Made by a program: the position numbers and the translations under genes. A stretch of 64,000 nucleotides of DNA from Terfezia claveryi (lineage: Eukaryota > Ascomycota > Pezizomycetes > Pezizales > Pezizaceae). The stretch covers positions 1 to 64,000 of the forward strand of contig WHUX01000158.1 of the NCBI GenBank assembly GCA_015179025.1, in the 5' to 3' direction. This document shows positions 57,702 through 64,000 of the stretch, one piece after another (within the stretch, counting starts at the first letter, position 1; each line of letters begins with the position of its first letter). The notes beneath the pieces were generated by a model that was given only the letters and a program-made list of their open reading frames with translations, made no database searches and was not told the origin of the DNA.

Positions 57702-60700
57702 CACTAGCAAGGGACCTGCTCCAGGTCATTTATCTTTGTCTGCGTTTTCTGTTCCTACATCTATGTCTGTTGATGAATCTCGCCTGTTTGGCGAGTATTT
57801 TGTAGTACCAATAACTGTTAAATTCAATGGTAAAACAGTGGTAAAGTCAGCTCTCATAGATTATGGTGCTTCAGGAATAGCCTTCATTGATCCGACCTTT
57901 GTCAGTAAAAATTCGATACCAACAGCCAAGCTAAAAACCCCCCGCCTTCTTGATGTCATTGATGGCTGCCCTATCTCTTCCGGGGCTATTACCGACCTCG
58001 CATGCCTACCTAGTGCCATTGGAGACCATTCCGAAAGCCTCCCCATGTTTGTAACCAAGCTCAAATACCCCATTGTCCTGGGGATCCTCTGGCTTCGAAT
58101 GCATGATGTCTCGGTTAACTTTGGCTCTTACACCTTGAACTTCAACAGCGGGTATTGCGAGAAACACTGCGGTGCCCCACAGACTGCCGTTAAAGGATTA
58201 TGTGCGCTACCACCCCTGGTAGAGGATCCTAGCTAGGTGATGGCAGAAGCCCCCTCACTAAAACCCCTCGATATCAACTTCATTGGGGCAGGGGCCTTTG
58301 CTTACCTTATCAGAAGGCACAAGCTGAAAGCCCACACTCTATCAATCTGCGAAGTTCACCTGGAAATCAATAAGCTGCAGTCCAAGGAAGAATGGAAGTC
58401 CATGGTCCCGGATGAATATCACAAGTTCATTGATCTATTCTCGGAAAAAGCCGCGGAGAAGCTAGCGCCCCACCGACTATATGACCACACAATTCCGCTG
58501 GTAGAGGGTAAGACCCCCCCCTATGGGCCCCTTTACGGAATGTCCCGGGTGGAGCTGGAGGCCCTGAAGAAATACCTGGAGGAAAACCTCAACAAGAGCT
58601 TCATTTGCCATAGCTCTTCTCCAGCGGGTGCCCCTATACTGTTTGTGAAAAAATCGGACGGTTCTCTGCGGTTGTGTGTGGATTACCGGGGGCTGAACGA
58701 GATAACAGTCAAGAACAGGTATCCCCTGCTTCTAATTCAGGAGACATTAGCCAGGCTTTCCAAGGCCAAATGGTTCACCAAACTGGATTTGAGGGGGGCA
58801 TACAACTTGGTACGGATTGCCGAGGGGGAGGAGTGGAAAACGGCCTTTCGAACTCGCTATGGCCATTTCAAGTACAATGTCATGCTCTTCGGCTTAACCC
58901 ATGCCTCGGCCTCTTTCCAACACTTTATTAATGACACCCTGCGAGACTTCTTGGATGTGTTCTGCATGGCTTACCTCGACGATATCTTGATTTATTCGGA
59001 TACCCTAGCAGAACACAAGATTCATGTCCGGCAGGTGTTGGAAAAGCTGGAGCAAGCCGGATTGTACCTTAAGCCTGAAAAATGCGAATTCCACGTCCAA
59101 GAGGTGAAGTACCTGGGCTTGATCATAACTACGGAAGGTATTAGGATGGACCCCACCAAAGTTGCTGCAATCCAAGAGTGGGAAACCCCAGCCAATTTGA
59201 AGGATGTGCAAGTCTTCCTAGGATTTGCCAACTTCTACCACCGATTTATCCTGGGATACTCAAGAATCGCGGCACCCCTGACGGCCTTGACAAAAACGAA
59301 GGTAGAAGCTGGCTCACACCTGACAAAAAGGGCCTTCCACTGGAATCCAGAAGCCCAATCCGCCTTCCAGAACCTCAAGGAAGCCTTCTGCTCAGCCCCA
59401 ATCCTGGCTCATTTTGACCCTGATAGCGAGTGCATCATGGAAACGGACGCCTCCGACTATGTCTCCGCCGGAATCCTGTCCCAGTATGTCGATAGAGTCC
59501 TCCACCCCATGGCCTATTTCTCAAAGAAGCATTCCCCAGCTGAGTGCAACTACGAGATCTACGACAAGGAGCTGATGGCCATCGTGCGGGCATTCGAGGA
59601 ATGGAGGCCACACCTGGAGTCAGCCAAGGGGATTATCGAAGTACTTTCCGACCATAAAAATCTTGAGTACTTTACCACCACTAAGCTGTTAAACCGCCGA
59701 CAGGCTAGGTGGTCGGAATTCCTCTCTCGGTTTAACTTCAAGATCAGATACCGCCCCGGGAAGGCTGGTGGCAAGCCGGATGCATTGACCAGGAGATCAG
59801 GAGACCTCCCTAAAGGAGGGGATGAAAGGCTGAAATACTAGAATCAGGTGGTACTGAAGCCGGAAAATCTCGATTTGGCAGCCAATGGTCTGGCTGATCC
59901 TGATACTGTTGCTGACGCCGAAGCTGGTCTCCAGCAACAGGTGCGACAAGCATATGAGGAGGACCCCCTGGCTAAGGACATCATTGCCGCATTGGAATCT
60001 GGACAACGTCGTCATACCAAGATTTCCCTAGCCGAATGCACCACTCAGGACGGCCTCCTATACCACCTGGACCGTCTTTATGTACCGGACAGTGAACTGC
60101 GGTTACGGCTTATTAAAGAACACCATGACACCCTGGCTGCTGGGCACCCTGTAGTGGCTAAGATGTTAGAGCTCTTGAGTAGGCAATACACCTGGATCGA
60201 TCAGCGAAAAGACGTGGAAAGGTATGTGCGGAACTGCCATACCTGTAAACGATCAAAGCCTATACGCCATGCCCCCTACGGAACCTTGAAGCCCCTGGAG
60301 ATCCAGGATCGACCCTGGCAACATCTGACTATGGACTTCGTAACTGGGCTGCCGGAGGACTCGTGATTCAATGCCATCCTGATGGTGGTGGATCGGCTGA
60401 CGAAAATGAGACATGTGATACCTTGCCGGGATACCTGCTCCGCCCCGGAGCTAGCCAATCTCTACCTCAACAACGTGTTCCGGTATCACGGCCTCCCCGA
60501 ATCTATTGTATCTGACCGAGGGCCTCAGTTCACCTCGGAATTCTGGAAAGCATTCTGCGAGCTCTTGGGGATCAGGATAAGCCTCTCGACAGCCTACCAC
60601 CCCCAGACTGATGGCCAGTCAGAAAGGATGAATACTATCATGGAACAATATCTACGGGCCTATGTCAACCACCAGCAGAATAATTGGGTGTCCTTGTTGG

Positions 60701-61383
60701 CAACCTGCGAGTTCGCCGCAAACGACCAATTCTTAGAGTCCTTGAAAACCTCCCCCTTTCTGGCCAATTACGGTTGGCACCCCAGATTCATGGATGCCCT
60801 GGCGCACCTGCAGAGAGTCCACCCCCCGGCCAAGCAGTTTGCAGCTGGAATTGCAGAGCTCCACTCCACCTTAAAAGCCGAGCTGGGATATGCGCAAGCC
60901 AGGCAAACCAAGTACGCCAACGGCTCACGGTTGCCAGCCCCCAGGTATCAGCCAGGGGATAAGGTGTGGCTCTCCAGCCGGCACTTCCGTACAGAACGAC
61001 CTTCTCGTAAGCTGGATCATAAGTTCCTGGGGCCATATGAGATATTGGGGAATGTGGGCACTCACGCCTACCGGTTGAAGTTCCCTAAAGACATCAAACG
61101 CCACCCGGTCGTTCACGTCTCGGAGATCGAACCAGCCGCCAACGATCCCCTCCCCGGGCAAAAGCACCCCCCACCTCCTCCCGTTGTGATTGCAGGTGAA
61201 GAGGAGTGGGAGGTTGGGGAGGTACTGGACTCTAAGAAGTGCTATGGGCGAGTTCAGTACAAGGTCAAATGGTTAGGGGACGAGAAGGCTACCTGGCAAC
61301 CTGCAGAGGACTTGGAGAATGCACAGGATCAGGTCACCCTGTTTCACCAGCGATACTCGAGGAAGCCTCGCCCAGTTGAATGA
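57664..61383 (+). pseudogene. pol: Pol of young chromovirus (PR-RT-RH-IN-chromodomain)
   Basis: One frame overlaps gag from 57664 and runs to TGA 61381-61383 with three internal stops: TAG 58234, TAG 59839, TGA 60364. Protease: ALIDYGASGIAFID (57852-57893), with Tyr where DSG/DTG is usual. [19 protein letters not shown] from about 58489, the YLDDILIYS active site at 58972-58998. RNase [15 protein letters not shown] (59439-59480) to about 59790. Integrase: an HHCC finger (HHDTLAAGHP...CHTCKRSK, 60121-60258), catalytic DFVTGL (60334) and SDRGPQFTSEFW (60511-60546), and the GPYEI motif (61031). A chromodomain (WEVGEVLDSK...YKVKWLGDE, 61207-61340) would steer insertion to H3K9-methylated chromatin. 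Copy A has CAA where 59839 is TAG, but shares the 58234 amber. Confidence 0.92.
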
Positions 61384-61510
61384 TGTCAAACCTTTTGCGT
61401 CCTTGTTGTTTTTCGGAGTTGGGGTTCTTGTTCTTACCTTTGTTGTTGTTGTTTCCTGTATTGATTTTGCGGGTTATCGTGCCCAGGCCTCCTAGTCGCT
61501 GGAGCTCCAG

Positions 61511-61523
61511 CCTAAAGGGGGGA
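61511..61523 (+). promoter_or_regulatory. polypurine tract of young chromovirus
   Basis: CCTAAAGGGGGGA immediately before the 3' LTR; the purine run primes plus-strand DNA synthesis in this family. The span 61384-61510 is the non-coding 3' leader to it. Confidence 0.8.
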
Positions 61524-62229
61524 TAGTATCACAACCGTGTTCTTAGTCTTGATTTGACACTCGAACAGGCTTGTTCGGGTGTTGTTGATGAGTTATTGTT
61601 ATTGTTGCCCTCGGCATCACCTGCGACGCAGGTGATAGGTTATTGTTATTGTTATTGTCGCCCTCGGCATCACCTGCGATGCAGGTGATGGGTTATTGTT
61701 ATTGTTGCCCTCGGCATCACCTGCGACGCAGGTGATAGGTTATTGACATTGTTGCCTTTATCATCACCTGCGATCGCAGGTGATGGGTTATCGTTACCTT
61801 GCTTGGCTTCCGAGATAAGGGATCTTGGGAAGCTTATTCCTTCCGTTGCCCTGGCCCGGAATTATGTATATATATAGCCCCTGTCCCTCGTACTGTCGTT
61901 GGATCACTATCCAACGTCTTGTATATCCAATACAGGGCCTTGCTTCTCTCCACGTCAGTGCATCTCCCTTGTGCACCTCCTTGTCTCGCCTCGATTCTGC
62001 AGCTCTGCTGCCTACCCTGTGAACCTCCTGTCCTTGCCTCGCCTTACCTTATCTCTGCAGCCCTGCTGCCTCCTACTACTCCCGTGTGCCTCTCTCGCCC
62101 TCGCCCTTGCCCCCATCCTAGCCTTTCCCCTAGTCACACACGTAGCGTTCCTATGTGTGTGTGTTACCCTAGCCTTGCCCTTGCCCTGGCGTACCCCTTG
62201 GTCGCCTTGTCCCCAGAGCCGTCGTTACA
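61524..62229 (+). repeat. 3' LTR of young chromovirus (706 bp)
   Basis: Same length as the 5' LTR. Starts TAG-TATCACAACC (G-to-A relative to the 5' copy). It contains four palindrome units; the last, ATCACCTGCGATCGCAGGTG plus AT at 61763-61784, is a perfect 22-bp palindrome. Followed by ACCTC. Confidence 0.93.
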
Positions 62230-64000
62230 ACCTCTGGTAGGACTTGGGATCTCTAAAGATAAACAAATAGTAGATAAAGTACTACTCTCAAATAAATTTA
62301 AGGTAGACCGAATGTATCTCAAAAGCTAGATCCTTTAAATGGATGATTATTTTCTAATCACTCTTACTCGAAATGAAGACTAGAAGCTGGCATATATCAA
62401 GTTATCAATAGATGGAAAAGCATTGGATTGGTAGAAGGCTAACCGAGTTAAATATTATAATTGGAAAGAAGTTAAGCAGGCTATGGAACTATGTTATAGG
62501 GATTACTACTAGGCAGACTAAGCATACCATGACTTAGTAGGACTAAAAAAGACTGGTTCTGTTTTAGACTACCTAATGGAGGTAGATAGGCTTAATAATT
62601 ATACCAAATTATCTAATATGCAAGTCATTAATATCATTATCTCCAATCTTCCCCATGATCTCTACAAATCAATAGCCCAATGCGAAAACATCTATACCTT
62701 TCCGCATTAATAGAGACAAAAACTCATCAAAATGGATATTATCAATACTAAGTTCTAGAGTCATAACTGCCACACTACTGCATCTCAACCAGCATCAAAG
62801 AAATGAAAATTTAATAATCGAGTACAGTTTCCAGGAAGAAACTCTACTACAACTACTACTAGCTTATCAAGAACAGAATACCTGCCAAGTCCCATCTTTA
62901 AGAAATAACAAAAAGAAGGGAGATGTACTAACTGTAGAAGAAGTACTAATAAATATTATGAGTATAGAAGTCAGAGAACTACTAAAACCCCTCCTCTATT
63001 TAATATCTTTACTACTTATACTACTAGTTAGGCACTAGTACCTGCCAATAAAAAAGTATGAATGGATAAGAGAAAACTAAGAATTATAGAGCTGGACTCT
63101 AATGAAGAAGAATAGTTGGAAAATAAGTAAGAAGTACATCACCTACTATCAGATGAACTTCCAGATACTCTCCTCTTTTGATAGTCTAAATTTTTATTAT
63201 TACAGAAGAGGTTGAAGCAGTGGTAGACTGTAGAACTAGTACTCCAGATGTTAGAAAAAGATTAGTAATTAAGTTAGGAATTTGGAAAAGAACTAGGAAA
63301 GTTAAGGTTAGACAAGGAGATAGATCTCGAATTTCTAGAGGAAAATACGTAGTTAATACTAGGTTTGATATGTTGGATTCCTTCTCTTATTTTTGGGGTA
63401 AGTTCCAAATAGATGCTGAAATTTTGAATATTGAAAAAAAGGATATTATTTTAGGTTTATCTTGATTGACAGAGAATAGATATTTAGTAGATACTCAGGA
63501 CAGGTGCCTGAAACAGGTCTCTATAGGTTTGATTATTCCGTGTTCTATTAGATAGATTCCTACTGTTTCTGTTTTTGAAGTTGAAGAGCTACTAAAGGAT
63601 AGTGAAATTATACTTATTATTGATGTAAGTGAATGATACTCTCATTATATATATTGCTTTACTACAGAACAGGCAGCTAGACTCCTTGAACACAAGCCAT
63701 GGGGCCACGAAATCCCTCTCCAAGACCCAAACGTAAAGATACCATTTGGGGCTATCTATAAGACCATATAGGAAGAAGAAGAAGCTCTCCAGAAGTACTT
63801 TGATGAAAATCTTCCTACAACTAAAGTTTGATACTCACGCTCCTCTACTGGTGCTCTTATTCTCTTTGTTCAAAAGAGAGATGGATCCTTAAGGCTTTAT
63901 ATTAATTATCGTGCCCTCAAGCATCTTATAATCCTAAATAAATACCTACTCCCTCTTATCTCAGAATTACTTGATAAAACTCATAGAGGTAAATAGTTCA
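62230..64000 (+). pseudogene. gag-pol: gypsy D gag 3' half, protease and RT start, window edge
   Basis: Continues element D. Gag-like sequence (YFLITLTRNED, KLSIDGKALDW, NNYTKLSNMQVINIIISNLP) lies at 62340-62700. A degenerate knuckle RCTNCRRSTNKYYEYR at about 62924-62970 has lost His and the last Cys. The protease-like segment AVVDCRTSTPDVRKRLVIKL starts at about 63217 and the frame 63220-63465 is open. RT begins near 63690: GHEIPLQDPNVKIPFGAIYK, then TGALILFVQKRDGSLRLYIN. It runs off the window in the RT fingers. Multiple stops; inactive. Confidence 0.82.

Larger units (their letters stand above)
55766..62229 (+). mobile_element. young Ty3/gypsy chromovirus, 6464 bp, nearly intact
   Basis: Two 706-bp LTRs flank a 5052-bp interior with Gag, protease, RT, RNase H, integrase and chromodomain. 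ACCTC occurs on both sides (55761-55765 and 62230-62234). That duplication fits if the LTR begins TAG-TGTCAC, i.e. three bases before the usual TGT. The LTRs differ at a few percent of positions, all noticed ones transitions. GC content is clearly higher than the surroundings, so it is the most recent insertion. In-frame stops at 56553, 58234, 59839 and 60364 and a one-base slip at 57575-57578 make autonomous activity unlikely. Copies A and C and the LTRs at 5069, 6545, 7972 and 33385 belong to the same family. Confidence 0.96.

Noticed and set aside
59839..59841. Second conserved readthrough stop in pol
   Set aside because: Copy A has CAA at the same codon, so this TAG is an ordinary C-to-T mutation.
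1..64000. tRNA, rRNA, telomere repeats and bacterial-type operons
   Set aside because: None seen: no cloverleaf with A/B boxes, no TTAGGG runs, no rRNA-like segments recognised by eye.

Overview
This window looks like a repeat-dominated, AT-rich compartment of a filamentous fungus, most likely an ascomycete of the Pezizomycotina. The grounds are nested chromovirus-type Ty3/gypsy elements, a Ty1/copia element, Fot1/pogo and Plavaka-like DNA transposons, introns of 62-64 bp with GT-AG ends and CTAAC-like branch points, and pervasive C-to-T / G-to-A changes that turn CAA, CAG, CGA and TGG codons into stops. That pattern fits repeat-induced point mutation (RIP). The species cannot be named from sequence alone. 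No intact host gene was found.

Layout. 1-5068: a decayed minus-strand gypsy element (copy A) split by a well preserved 2246-bp pogo element (1519-3764, TA target duplication). 5069-8553: a 56-58 bp minisatellite carrying three gypsy LTR copies. 8554-12.9 kb: a less mutated island with an unknown acidic pseudogene, a three-exon pseudogene of a divergent histone H3/CENP-A-like protein (10331-11598), an Ala-Pro hexamer repeat and a 21-bp minisatellite. 12.97-15.3 kb: a Plavaka-like transposase relic. 15817-17590: a small LTR element with 633-bp LTRs, a 508-bp non-coding interior and a CAACT duplication. 18.6-27.95 kb: a very large inverted repeat of 122-bp satellite arms around an AT-rich core; a second 2246-bp pogo copy sits in the right arm. 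28.1-35.5 kb: a 290-codon unknown reading frame split by a 6511-bp copia element, which itself holds a gypsy solo LTR. 37.6-37.95 kb: a 45-bp tandem array of a hairpin motif that also occurs in the gypsy LTRs. 39868-48907: a complete but mutated 9040-bp gypsy element (copy B, TSD GTCTT) inserted in the minisatellite, which continues to 52225. 52226-54280: the 3' end of another gypsy copy (C) with a copia solo LTR nested in its LTR. 54379-64000: an old gypsy element (D) whose gag is split by the youngest element, a nearly intact 6464-bp chromovirus (55766-62229).

How the parts relate. Target duplications give an order of insertion: minisatellite before element B; unknown ORF before copia before solo LTR; element D before the young chromovirus; element A before pogo copy 1; 122-bp satellite before pogo copy 2. 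The young element still shows Gag, protease, RT, RNase H, integrase and chromodomain, but carries four in-frame stops and a one-base slip in its zinc knuckle. It is probably not autonomous, although one of the stops is shared with copy A.

The observations most worth following are the histone-fold pseudogene with an ARTKQ-type N-terminus and a long Ala-Pro extension, the roughly 9-kb satellite palindrome, the miniature LTR element, and the LTR-type hairpin motif amplified away from any LTR.
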